From Lachnospiraceae bacterium (GTDB lineage: Bacteria; Bacillota; Clostridia; Lachnospirales; Lachnospiraceae), in the NCBI GenBank assembly GCA_030524665.1, contig JAUNGL010000005.1, positions 13,907 through 47,659 of the forward strand: a stretch of DNA of 33,753 nt, read 5' to 3'. Under the pieces are notes generated by a model, which made no database searches, had not been told where the DNA came from, and worked only from the letters and a program-made list of their open reading frames with translations. Each line of letters opens with the position of its first letter. Position 1 is the first letter of the stretch. Made by a program: the position numbers and the translations under genes. This document shows, piece after piece, positions 22,895-30,727 of this stretch.

Positions 22895-24661
22895 ATGAAA
22901 AAGGTACTTGACCTGATCAGTCAGGAAGTCATGGACGCTTTTGAGAACTGTGGATATGAAGCATCTTATGGAAAGACAGGCATTTCAAACCGTCCGGACC
23001 TGTGTGAATATCAGTGTAATGGTGCGCTTGCAGCCGCTAAGAAGTATAAAAAAGCACCGATCATGATTGCGAATGATGTGGTGGCAGTTTTGAAGGAGAA
23101 GCCGGTATTCGCAGAGGTATCGGCAGTGAATCCGGGCTTTATTAATATGAAGGTTTCCGGTGAATTTACAGCAGAATACTTGCTCGCAATGCAGGCGGAT
23201 GAAAATCTGTCTGTGGAGAAAACCGATGCTCCGAAGACGATTATCATAGATTACGGCGGGCCGAATGTGGCGAAGCCTCTGCATGTCGGACACCTTCGGT
23301 CGGCGATTATCGGAGAGAGTGTGAAGCGCATCTGCCGTTTCATGGGACATAAGGTGATCGGAGATGTACATCTGGGCGATTGGGGGCTCCAGATGGGACT
23401 GATTATCACGGAGGTGAAGCACCGCCAGCCGGAGCTTCCGTATTTCGATGAGAGCTTTACCGGAGCATATCCGGAAGAGGCACCGTTTACGATTTCTGAG
23501 CTGGAGGAGATTTATCCGACTGCGAGTGCGAAATCAAAAGAAGATGCTGCCTATAAAGAAGAAGCCCTGGATGCGACTGCAAAGCTGCAGAACGGAGTGC
23601 GCGGATACCATGCGCTGTGGCAGCATATCCTGAATGTTTCAGTTGCCGATCTGAAGAGGAACTACAGCAATCTGAATGTGGAGTTTGACCTGTGGAAAAA
23701 AGAATCCGATGCACAGCCGTATATTCCTGATATGGTAGAGGCCATGAAGAGGGACGGATATGCATATGAGGATCAGGGGGCGCTGATCGTAGATGTGAAG
23801 GAAGAGTCTGATGCGAAAGAGATCCCGCCGTGTATCATTCTGAAGTCGGATGGTGCGGCACTCTATACGACGACAGACCTGGCAACGATCATTGACCGGA
23901 TGAAGCTGTTCGCACCGGATGAGATAATCTATCTCGCCGATAAGCGCCAGGAGATGCACTTTACCCAGGTATTCCGCTGTGCACGCAAGACAGGGCTGGT
24001 GAAGGATGAGACAGGGCTGAAATTCATCGGTTTCGGTACGATGAATGGAAAGGACGGAAAACCGTTCAAGACACGTTCCGGCGGAGTGATGCGACTGGAA
24101 CATCTGCTTTCTGATATCAATGAAGAGATGTTCCGCAAGATTACGGAGAATCATGAGGTAGATCCGGAAGAAGCGCGTGAGACGGCAAAGCTGGTCGGAC
24201 TGTCTGCGGTCAAGTACGGAGACCTGTCGAATCAGGCTTCCAAGGATTATGTCTTTGATGTGGAGCGTTTTACTTCTTTTGAAGGCAATACCGGACCGTA
24301 CATTCTGTATACGATTGTGCGTATCAAGTCTATCCTGAACAAATATCGCGCAGCAGGAGGCACCGTGGAGCAGGGGCATATCGTGAGCCCGGCCAGCGAG
24401 AGTGAGAAGGCGCTGATGCTTGAGATCGTGAAGTTCAACAGCATGATGGAGCAGGCATACGAGGAGAAGGCGCCGCACAAGATCTGCTCCTTCATCTATG
24501 ATCTGGCGAACGCGTTCAACCATTTCTACCATGAGACGAAGATTCTCGGCGCGGAGGATGCGGCACAGCAGAAGAGCTGGATCGAGGTGCTGGATCTGAC
24601 ACGGAGGGTGCTTGAGACATCGATTGACCTGCTTGGGTTCGAGGCACCGGAGCGGATGTAA
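22895..24661 (+). CDS. argS: Arginyl-tRNA synthetase
   Basis: ArgRS charges tRNA-Arg with arginine in the cytoplasm. This 588-residue class I synthetase has the Arg-N domain (SNRPDLCEYQCNGALAAAKK), the HIGH-type motif HVGH at 130-133 in GPNVAKPLHVGHLRS, YTTTDLATIIDR, and the catalytic-loop equivalent FKTRSGG (K392). The C-terminal anticodon-binding domain ends with a normal LLGFEAPERM, so the gene is complete. The start at 22895 gives the usual MKKVLDLIS beginning and has GGGAGG 6 bases upstream. An in-frame ATG at 22868, with AAGGA, would add nine residues and is a real alternative. A hairpin terminator follows. Confidence 0.97.
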   Translation: MKKVLDLISQEVMDAFENCGYEASYGKTGISNRPDLCEYQCNGALAAAKKYKKAPIMIANDVVAVLKEKPVFAEVSAVNPGFINMKVSGEFTAEYLLAMQADENLSVEKTDAPKTIIIDYGGPNVAKPLHVGHLRSAIIGESVKRICRFMGHKVIGDVHLGDWGLQMGLIITEVKHRQPELPYFDESFTGAYPEEAPFTISELEEIYPTASAKSKEDAAYKEEALDATAKLQNGVRGYHALWQHILNVSVADLKRNYSNLNVEFDLWKKESDAQPYIPDMVEAMKRDGYAYEDQGALIVDVKEESDAKEIPPCIILKSDGAALYTTTDLATIIDRMKLFAPDEIIYLADKRQEMHFTQVFRCARKTGLVKDETGLKFIGFGTMNGKDGKPFKTRSGGVMRLEHLLSDINEEMFRKITENHEVDPEEARETAKLVGLSAVKYGDLSNQASKDYVFDVERFTSFEGNTGPYILYTIVRIKSILNKYRAAGGTVEQGHIVSPASESEKALMLEIVKFNSMMEQAYEEKAPHKICSFIYDLANAFNHFYHETKILGAEDAAQQKSWIEVLDLTRRVLETSIDLLGFEAPERM

Positions 24662-24681
24662 GAAAATATAGATGAATGATA

Positions 24682-24714
24682 AAGCCGGGCATGCAATGTT
24701 TGCCCGGCTTTTCT
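24682..24714 (+). terminator. Rho-independent terminator after argS
   Basis: AAGCCGGGCA (24682-24691) and TGCCCGGCTT (24701-24710) form a perfect stem, followed by TTC. It separates argS from the convergent lectin gene. Confidence 0.85.
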
Positions 24715-24775
24715 GTCTGAAAACCTGAGATGTATTTCTATGCTTTTGCAGAAATGATAAATACTTCGAGGTCAA

Positions 24776-25783
24776 TTATTTTACATTTATTGTTTTAATA
24801 GATGACCAGTTTCCATATGCTGTTTTTCCATTATTGGTTGCATATGCGCGGACGCGGACAGAATAAGTACTTTTTGACAATTTTTTCAAAACTTTGGAAG
24901 TTAAATTGGAACCAGCTTTTACCGTATAAGTCTTTCCGAAGGATTTTGTATACTGTATCTGATAGCCGGTGATGTAGTTCATTTTATTCCATTTCACAGT
25001 AATCTGTTTTGTTCCAGTGCGTTTTACAGAGACACCTGTAATCTGTTTTGGTTTTATTTTAAAGTATTTATTTAGGCTGCCGGTATATTTTCCTTTGCCG
25101 ACAATTTTGGCGTATCCATATCCGGGAAATTTATTTGCAATGTAGGTTACTGTATAATCTGTTCCTTCTGTCAGGGTCTTTTTATTTAATTGAACGGTAA
25201 CTTTAGGTTCGCGGGTTTTGCCATTATAGGTATATGAGGTAGAGGAAAGTTTCACTGTTGCATTTTTAATGGAGGTCTTGCCGGAATCCCATTCGCAAAG
25301 GAACCAATAATCACCGTCCCAGCCATTATCCCATTCGCCGACTTCCCATCGGTAAGTGCTGTTTGCTCTCGTGTTGATCACACAAATTGTCTGTCCAGTC
25401 CAGTCAGGTTGTCCGGCACCCCAATTTTGGTATTTTACTTTTTCACCTGTGACCCAGGTATCCCATGTTCCATTACTGCCATTTGCATCATACAGACCAA
25501 TCATTGCACTGCAGCCAGGGTGTTCGGAATCCAGATAATTTGTAATCATACGGTTTTCGGCAGCGGAAGAAATCGTTGCCAGATGTCCGCCCAGCGATTT
25601 GCAAAATGTGTTGGCATCTGCGAATTTCATACAGTTGTGATACAATTGATAATAATGTCCCTTCCATTCTTTTGCAGTAGACGGGATCTTTGTGGTGGCC
25701 GCTGAAACCATTAGTGGAATAGACAAACTCATAAAAACAGCGGCAATTCCAGTAAAAAGACGTACAAGTTTCTTTGGTTTCAT
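24776..25783 (-). CDS. Secreted C-type-lectin-domain protein with C-terminal fibronectin-like module
   Basis: The 335-residue protein has a signal peptide (1-28, ending VSA). A C-type lectin-like domain spans about 38-170: CKSLGGHLATISSAAEN, AMIGLYDANGSNGTWD, VKYQNWGAGQPDW and WEVGEWDNGWDGDYWFLCEW. The QPD-like motif is the position that in calcium-dependent lectins gives galactose-type preference; binding here is unproven. Residues 175-245 look like a bacterial Ig/MBG-type repeat (SYTYNGKTREPKVTV), and 248-335 like a fibronectin type III domain. It has no membrane anchor or sortase motif, so it is probably released. The gene is clearly more AT-rich than its neighbours and uses different codons, which suggests recent acquisition. 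A consensus -35 promoter lies upstream. GGGGGG precedes the ATG. Confidence 0.82.
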   Translation of the reverse strand: MKPKKLVRLFTGIAAVFMSLSIPLMVSAATTKIPSTAKEWKGHYYQLYHNCMKFADANTFCKSLGGHLATISSAAENRMITNYLDSEHPGCSAMIGLYDANGSNGTWDTWVTGEKVKYQNWGAGQPDWTGQTICVINTRANSTYRWEVGEWDNGWDGDYWFLCEWDSGKTSIKNATVKLSSTSYTYNGKTREPKVTVQLNKKTLTEGTDYTVTYIANKFPGYGYAKIVGKGKYTGSLNKYFKIKPKQITGVSVKRTGTKQITVKWNKMNYITGYQIQYTKSFGKTYTVKAGSNLTSKVLKKLSKSTYSVRVRAYATNNGKTAYGNWSSIKTINVK

Positions 25784-25819
25784 AACATGTTTTCCCCCCT
25801 TATAAAATAGATGATTTTA

Positions 25820-25848
25820 GTTTAATCTGTTATATAAAATCTTGTCAA
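25820..25848 (-). promoter_or_regulatory. Promoter candidate of the lectin-domain gene
   Basis: On the minus strand TTGACA (25848-25843) and TTAAAC (25825-25820) are separated by 17 bases, about 37 bases ahead of the start codon. The -10 box is weak. Confidence 0.5.
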
Positions 25849-25996
25849 GTGAATAATGAGGACAGTTTATCATTTTAGTATTTATTAGTTATAGAGCTTG
25901 TCTGAAAATTAATATTACGTAGTAAAACGGAAATAATTGTGATACAATATGATCTTGTAATGAGTTTCATAAATTTATGTAATACAGGAGAAATAT

Positions 25997-27028
25997 ATGA
26001 CGAATAGAAAAAGAATCACAGCTGCCGCTGCTCTCGCACTGGCATTGCTCGGTGCCGCTGCGGCCGGGTCTGCACAGCAAAAGGATGTGGAGGCGGAGAA
26101 GAATATTTTTGCTATGGACACTTTTATGACACTCAGAGCTATCGGGCCGGAAGCGGAGAAGGCAGTAGAGGCGGCTTCGAAGGAAATCCTGCGGCTGGAT
26201 GCCATGCTGTCCACAGGAAATGAGAACAGCGTGGTTTACCGGCTGAATCAGGATGGCGAGGGGACAGCGACAGAAGAGATGGCAGAGCTGCTTGCGTATT
26301 CGGAGGATTTGTATGAGAGTACGGATGGCTGCTTTAATATCGCGATTTATCCGGTGATGCAGCTTTGGGGATTCCCAACGGGAGAATATCATGTGCCGGA
26401 TGAGAAGGAGCTTGCGCAGGTACAGGATCTTCTTGATATGAGCAAGGTACAGTTTGATGAGGAAAGTGGGAAAATCACACTTTTGCAGGAAGGGATGGCA
26501 ATTGATTTCGGAGGAATTGCAAAAGGCTATACGTCCTCCAGAGTGATGGAAATGTTTGAAGAATACGGTGTGGAAGCCGGTCTGATCAATCTTGGGGGCA
26601 ATGTCCATACGTTCCGGACGAAGACGGACGGATCGTACTGGCGGGTGGCAATCAAGAACCCGTGGAATACAGATGCGTATCTCGGTGTGGTGGAAGTCGC
26701 GGATGAGGCTGTGATTACTTCAGGCGGATATGAGAGATCTTTTGAGGAAGACGGACAGACGTATCACCATATCATTGATCCTGCTACATGTACCCCGGCA
26801 GAAGCAGGGCTTACATCTGTCACGATTGTGAGCAAAGACGGCACACTGGCTGACGGACTGTCCACTTCGCTTTATATTATGGGGCGTGAGAAGGCGGAGG
26901 CATACTGGCGGGAGCACCCGGATGAATTTGAAACGATTCTGGTGGAGGAGGATGGGACGGTTGCTGTGTCGGAAGGGCTGGCGGACCGTTTTACCTCAGA
27001 GGAAGAGTTTGAGATTATGAAAAGGTGA
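25997..27028 (+). CDS. ApbE-family FAD:protein FMN transferase
   Basis: ApbE attaches FMN from FAD to threonine of flavoproteins such as RnfG and NqrC on the outer side of the membrane, with magnesium. This 343-residue protein has an N-terminal signal peptide (alanine-rich run ending near GSA), FAMDTFMTLR at the start of the mature domain, DFGGIAKGY (170-178), INLGGNVHTF and ADGLSTSLYIMG. In HHIIDPATCTP (257-267) a cysteine stands where the usual motif has glycine after threonine. No lipobox cysteine is seen, so membrane attachment may depend on an uncleaved signal. No target flavoprotein is encoded nearby. AGGAG precedes the ATG by 6 bases. Confidence 0.92.
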   Translation: MTNRKRITAAAALALALLGAAAAGSAQQKDVEAEKNIFAMDTFMTLRAIGPEAEKAVEAASKEILRLDAMLSTGNENSVVYRLNQDGEGTATEEMAELLAYSEDLYESTDGCFNIAIYPVMQLWGFPTGEYHVPDEKELAQVQDLLDMSKVQFDEESGKITLLQEGMAIDFGGIAKGYTSSRVMEMFEEYGVEAGLINLGGNVHTFRTKTDGSYWRVAIKNPWNTDAYLGVVEVADEAVITSGGYERSFEEDGQTYHHIIDPATCTPAEAGLTSVTIVSKDGTLADGLSTSLYIMGREKAEAYWREHPDEFETILVEEDGTVAVSEGLADRFTSEEEFEIMKR

Positions 27029-27161
27029 TGGATATGGCTGCCGCGAAGAAACGGTGTATGGAAAGAAATGCTGCGTCATAAAGTTGGGTTATCATATATA
27101 TGGAAACGCTGACGGATTGAGGATTGGGACAGCCATGCAGCAGAAAGACAGGAGAAAGAAA

Positions 27162-27530
27162 ATGAAATATATCAAGCAGTTTGCGATTATACTGGCGGTA
27201 TCATTTATTGGGGAGGTGCTTCACGAAATCCTTCCGCTGCCTGTACCGGCAAGCATTTATGGTCTGGTGCTGATGCTCGCAGCGTTGAAGACGGGAATCA
27301 TTCCGCTGGCTTCCGTTCGTGAGGCGGGGAAATTTCTGATTGAGATTATGCCGCTGATGTTTATTCCGGCGGCAGTCGGCCTGACGGAATCCTGGGAGCG
27401 GATCAGTCCGATTCTCGTTCCCCTTCTTGTGATTACGGCAGTTTCTACCGTGGCAGTCATGGCTGCGGCAGGGCGTGTGACGCAGGCGGTGCAGAGAGCG
27501 GGCAGCGGGAAGCATGCAAAGGAAAAATAA
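27162..27530 (+). CDS. CidA/LrgA-family membrane protein
   Basis: The 122-residue protein has four hydrophobic segments and the LrgA/CidA signature LPLPVPASIYGLVLMLAALK, followed by FLIEIMPLMFIPAAVGL. These proteins were described as holin-like. Later work connects the LrgAB type with export of small metabolites such as pyruvate or glycolate, so the function here is open. The ATG at 27162 has AGGAG upstream, and the frame is open further left without family similarity. The LrgB gene follows after 153 bases of repeat-containing sequence, so the pair is probably one transcription unit with a hairpin-rich spacer. Confidence 0.88.
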   Translation: MKYIKQFAIILAVSFIGEVLHEILPLPVPASIYGLVLMLAALKTGIIPLASVREAGKFLIEIMPLMFIPAAVGLTESWERISPILVPLLVITAVSTVAVMAAAGRVTQAVQRAGSGKHAKEK

Positions 27531-27531
27531 T

Positions 27532-27552
27532 ACGGCATCCAGTGATGCCGTG
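27532..27552 (+). terminator. Short hairpin after the LrgA-type gene, possible weak terminator
   Basis: ACGGCATC and GATGCCGT pair perfectly around CAGT. A T-run appears only 10 bases later, beyond a repeat end, so it may attenuate or simply stabilise the upstream message. Confidence 0.35.
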
Positions 27553-27656
27553 AACAGTAACTTTTTATCTCATAACAGACACCCCCGCATCACTGGGGAA
27601 GAGTGAACGTTCATTCATTGTTACTATTTACGGTTCCTTGTTCCGTGAACAGTAAT
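27550..27656 (+). repeat. Dispersed repeat pieces between lrgA-type and lrgB-type genes
   Basis: A right end GTGAACAGTAAC (27550-27561) is followed by a complete 37-bp minimal hairpin (27620-27656): GTTACTATTTACGG pairs with CCGTGAACAGTAAT. The two pieces fill the spacer between the paired genes. Confidence 0.8.
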
Positions 27657-27683
27657 CATTTATTTGCTGCAGGAGGCAGGAAT

Positions 27684-28379
27684 ATGGTTAAGGAAATACT
27701 TTGCAATTCCACCTTTTTTGGGGTGGCCGTCAGCATTCTGGCTTATGAATTCGGGCTGCTGCTGAAGAAGAAACTGAAGGTTTCGATACTGAATCCATTG
27801 CTGATATCCGTGATTCTGGTGATCGTGGTGTTGGCAGTCTTTGATGTGGATTATGAGAGCTACAGGCAGGGAGCGCAGATTCTGAGCTATCTGCTGACTC
27901 CGGCTACCGTTTGCCTTGCGATTCCGCTGTATGAACAGCTTGAACTGCTGATGCATAATCTGAAGGCAGTACTGGCAGGGCTTGTAGCCGGGGTATTGAC
28001 CAGCCTTGTCTCTATTTTTGTGCTGGCACTGCTGTTCGGGCTCAGTCATGAAGAATACGTGACGATGCTCCCGAAGTCGATCACGACAGCGATCGGGATG
28101 GGGGTATCGGAGGAGCTTGGCGGTATGGTAACAGTTACGGTAGCTGTGATTATTGTGACGGGAATTCTCGGAAATGTGATCGCAGAATACGTATGTAAAC
28201 TGTTTAAAATCGAAGAGCCAATAGCCAAAGGAGTCGCGATCGGCTCTGCCGCCCATGCGATCGGAACGGCAAAAGCAATGGAGATCGGAGAAGTAGAAGG
28301 TGCGATGAGCAGCCTTTCGATTGCGGTTGCAGGTCTTCTGACAGTAGTCGGAGCCTCAGTGTTTGCAAATTTTATCTGA
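27684..28379 (+). CDS. lrgB: LrgB/CidB-family membrane protein
   Basis: The 231-residue multi-pass membrane protein has the LrgB motifs LNPLLISVILVI, PATVCLAIPLYEQ, LPKSITTAIGMGVSEELGG and GSAAHAIGTAKAMEIGEVEG. LrgB works with LrgA. The pair has been associated with control of murein hydrolase activity and with metabolite transport. The ATG at 27684 has AGGAGG 7 bases upstream. The gene is complete. Downstream lies a 479-bp gap with a promoter-hairpin unit and a full repeat element. Confidence 0.93.
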   Translation: MVKEILCNSTFFGVAVSILAYEFGLLLKKKLKVSILNPLLISVILVIVVLAVFDVDYESYRQGAQILSYLLTPATVCLAIPLYEQLELLMHNLKAVLAGLVAGVLTSLVSIFVLALLFGLSHEEYVTMLPKSITTAIGMGVSEELGGMVTVTVAVIIVTGILGNVIAEYVCKLFKIEEPIAKGVAIGSAAHAIGTAKAMEIGEVEGAMSSLSIAVAGLLTVVGASVFANFI

Positions 28380-28395
28380 TTTACGAAAAAAGGTT

Positions 28396-28424
28396 TTGTA
28401 TTTTGTAAAATTCTGTGTTATAGT
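28396..28424 (+). promoter_or_regulatory. Promoter candidate immediately before a terminator-like hairpin
   Basis: TTGTAT and TATAGT are separated by 17 bases. Transcription would begin near 28431, only about 7 bases before the hairpin. Confidence 0.5.
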
Positions 28425-28437
28425 AAGCACTAATTAA

Positions 28438-28478
28438 GGAACAAAGACGCTCCTAAGGGGTAATTTTGTCCCTTTTTA
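28438..28478 (+). terminator. Terminator-like hairpin after lrgB
   Basis: GGAACAAA (28438-28445) pairs with TTTTGTCC (28464-28471) with one mismatch, with an inner TCCT/AGGGG pairing, followed by a T-run at 28473. It may end the LrgAB transcript, or end a very short RNA from the promoter just upstream. Confidence 0.55.
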
Positions 28479-28571
28479 TTCTATCGAGTGACTTTCTTCA
28501 ATTAAATTGCTAAAATGTGAAAGTAAAAACTCATAGAACGGGACAGCGCGCGGAGGTAGAGGAACATGCTC

Positions 28572-28726
28572 GTTACTGTTCGCAGGGTAGCTGTTCCGCG
28601 AGGTGTTTCCGGGCAGAATGCACGGAAATCCCGAGTACTGCGCGCGCGAAATTGTGCCGAAGGTACAATTTCTGTGCATCGCGAAGCGTGTTACTGCTCA
28701 CGAACCGCAGGGGTGTGAACAGTAAC
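28572..28726 (+). repeat. Near-complete dispersed repeat element
   Basis: GTTACTGTTCGC opens and GTGAACAGTAAC (28715-28726) closes the element. Inside are GTTCCGCGAGG, a 6-bp hairpin (28606-28611/28623-28628), AATCCCGAG, an 11-bp hairpin with a GAA loop (28648-28658/28662-28672), CTGTGCATCGCGAAGCG and a 37-bp right hairpin (28690-28726). The order is the same as in the copy at 7704. Confidence 0.85.
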
Positions 28727-28858
28727 ACATGCTCCGTTGCGGCCAGTACAGGAGTTGCTGGAAGCAAAAGGTAACTGTGAAAATGATGAGCAGTTATCAA
28801 AAGAAATATGCAGCGCGGAATGATAATGGCTGCAAAGAAACATGAGGAGGAAACAGGT

Positions 28859-29701
28859 ATGAAAAAAAGCAGAAGAATCGTAACAGGTGCACTTTGTGCG
28901 GCAGCAGTGCTCGCAGCAGCAGGCAGCACGGTAAATGCAGAAGAGAAGAAGACTTTAAGAGTGGCGATGGAGTGCGGCTATGCACCGTACAACTGGACTC
29001 AGCCGACCGATGAGAACGGTGCGGTGCCGATCGCGGACAGCACTGAGTATGCTTACGGATATGATGTCATGATGGCACAGCATATCTGCGATGAACTGGG
29101 ATATGATCTGGAAATTGTAAAGCTTGACTGGGATGCACTCGTTCCGGCTGTTGTATCAGGAACCGTGGATTGTGTAATTGCAGGACAGTCCATCACTTCA
29201 GAGCGTCTGGAGGTTGTTGATTTCACGGAGCCGTACTACTATGCTTCCATCATTACCCTGACCAAGAAGGACAGCGAGTATGCAGAAGCAAAGAGTGTGG
29301 CAGATCTGGCAGGAGCTACATGTACTTCTCAGCAGAATACGATCTGGTATGATTCCTGCCTGCCGCAGATCCCGGATGCAAATATCCTTCCGGCACAGGA
29401 TTCCGCTCCGGCAATGCTGGTAGCTCTGGATGCAGACAAATGCGATATTGTAGTCACCGATATGCCGACCGGTATGGCAGCACTGGTAGCTTATCCGGAT
29501 TTCACACTTCTCGATTTCTCAGGTACCGAGGGAGAGTTCGAAGTATCCGATGAGGATATCAACATCGGTGTTTCCCTGCAGAAGGGCAATACCGAGCTGA
29601 AGGATGCGATTGACAGCGTCCTGAAAGAAATGACCGTTGAGGATTTCGAAGAAATGATGAATGCAGCAATCGCTGTTCAGCCGCTTTCAGACGCAGAATA
29701 A
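28859..29701 (+). CDS. Amino-acid ABC transporter substrate-binding protein (family 3)
   Basis: The 280-residue secreted protein has a signal peptide (KKSRRIVTGALCAAAVLAAA, ending near VNA). The binding domain starts at KTLRVAMECGYAPYNW and includes GYDVMMAQHICDELGYDLEI, DCVIAGQSITSERLEVVDFT and FEVSDEDINIGV, typical of polar-amino-acid binding proteins. The expected lipobox cysteine of Gram-positive binding proteins is not clear at the cleavage site, so membrane attachment is uncertain. GAGGAGG is 8 bases before the ATG. A strong terminator follows, and then the permease and ATPase genes, so this subunit is likely made in excess. The exact amino acid is unknown. Confidence 0.93.
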   Translation: MKKSRRIVTGALCAAAVLAAAGSTVNAEEKKTLRVAMECGYAPYNWTQPTDENGAVPIADSTEYAYGYDVMMAQHICDELGYDLEIVKLDWDALVPAVVSGTVDCVIAGQSITSERLEVVDFTEPYYYASIITLTKKDSEYAEAKSVADLAGATCTSQQNTIWYDSCLPQIPDANILPAQDSAPAMLVALDADKCDIVVTDMPTGMAALVAYPDFTLLDFSGTEGEFEVSDEDINIGVSLQKGNTELKDAIDSVLKEMTVEDFEEMMNAAIAVQPLSDAE

Positions 29702-29711
29702 TGTGACTTCA

Positions 29712-29753
29712 GGGACATGGAAGCTTCAGAACGGCTTCCGTGTCTCTTTTTTT
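29712..29753 (+). terminator. Intra-operon terminator between binding protein and permease
   Basis: GGGACATGGAAGC (29712-29724) pairs with GCTTCCGTGTCTC (29734-29746) with one G-T and otherwise near-perfect pairing, followed by a run of T. Partial read-through would lower permease expression. Confidence 0.85.
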
Positions 29754-29932
29754 CGCCTGACGTACAGAAAGTGCCGCAGCAGTTTTCTGTACAGGACGGT
29801 AAGCATTCAGTCAGAATCGGATATCCCCAATGTGTACTTTTGTTATTGCTCACGGTCCTGCCGGACAGCAGTGCGACCGTAGTACTCAGCATCGGTTCTG
29901 GTTGTAAAAAGAATGAGAGAGGAGAAATTATC

Positions 29933-30727
29933 ATGCCCCAGGATTTTTTTGGGAGAATTGTGTATATCGTTCAGCGCAACGGCATGTCATATCTGAACGG
30001 TGCTGCGAATACTATGATAATTGCAGTGGTCAGTACCTTTATCGGATGCCTGATCGGGTTTGCAGTCGGTATTGTCCAGACGATACCGGTCGACAAAAAT
30101 GACAGCATCATCAAGCGTGTTTTTTTGAAGGTCATCCGGCTGATACTCGGAGCGTATGTGGAGGTATTCCGCGGAACTCCGATGATGGCGCAGGCGACAT
30201 TCATTTATTTTGGTTCGGCCGCTGTGTTTAATATCAATATGTCGATGTGGTTCGCAGCCTTCTTTATCGTGTCCATCAATACAGGCGCCTACATGGCAGA
30301 GACCGTGCGCGGCGGTATCCTGTCGATCGATCCGGGTCAGACGGAGGGTGCAAAGGCGATCGGTATGAATCATTTCCAGACAATGCTTTACGTGATTCTG
30401 CCGCAGGCACTGCGCAATATCATGCCGCAGATCGGCAACAATCTGATTATCAATATCAAGGATACGTGTGTACTTTCCACGATCGGTATCGTCGAGCTGT
30501 TCTATGCGACGAAGAGTGTGGCAGGTGCGCTGTATACTTATTTCGAGTCATATTCCGTAGCGATGGTGATTTATTTCATCCTGACATTTACTTGTTCCAG
30601 ACTGCTCCGTCTGTGGGAGAAGAAGCTGGATGGAAGTGACAATTATGATCTGGCTACGACAGACACGCTTGCTCATACAAGCGGGTTGTATAATTACACC
30701 GAGAGGAAGGAGGAGCACCATGAGTAA
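29933..30727 (+). CDS. Amino-acid ABC transporter permease
   Basis: The 264-residue protein has several membrane segments and the HisM/GlnP-type signature: [28 protein letters not shown], and the cytoplasmic EAA loop [32 protein letters not shown] is also typical. It pairs with the binding protein upstream and the ATPase downstream; only one permease gene is present, so it probably acts as a homodimer. The ATG at 29933 has AGAGGAG upstream. The frame is open further left only into the spacer. The stop overlaps the ATPase start by 8 bases, a coupled arrangement. Confidence 0.93.
   Translation: MPQDFFGRIVYIVQRNGMSYLNGAANTMIIAVVSTFIGCLIGFAVGIVQTIPVDKNDSIIKRVFLKVIRLILGAYVEVFRGTPMMAQATFIYFGSAAVFNINMSMWFAAFFIVSINTGAYMAETVRGGILSIDPGQTEGAKAIGMNHFQTMLYVILPQALRNIMPQIGNNLIINIKDTCVLSTIGIVELFYATKSVAGALYTYFESYSVAMVIYFILTFTCSRLLRLWEKKLDGSDNYDLATTDTLAHTSGLYNYTERKEEHHE

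Larger units (their letters stand above)
28380..28858. other. 479-bp intergenic region: promoter-hairpin unit and complete repeat
   Basis: It holds a promoter candidate (28396-28424), a hairpin with T-run (28438-28478) and a repeat element (28572-28726). Between them and up to the binding-protein gene no coding frame with family similarity is seen. Confidence 0.7.

Noticed and set aside
23639-24775. 378-codon minus-strand open frame opposite argS
   Set aside because: It is a shadow of argS, which is certain. The product is rich in His/Leu/Arg with no motif.
29842-29886. Further copy of the dispersed repeat (GTTATTGCTCACGGTC...GACCGTAGTAC)
   Set aside because: The left end is similar, but the right end does not match the family well enough to list it as a copy.
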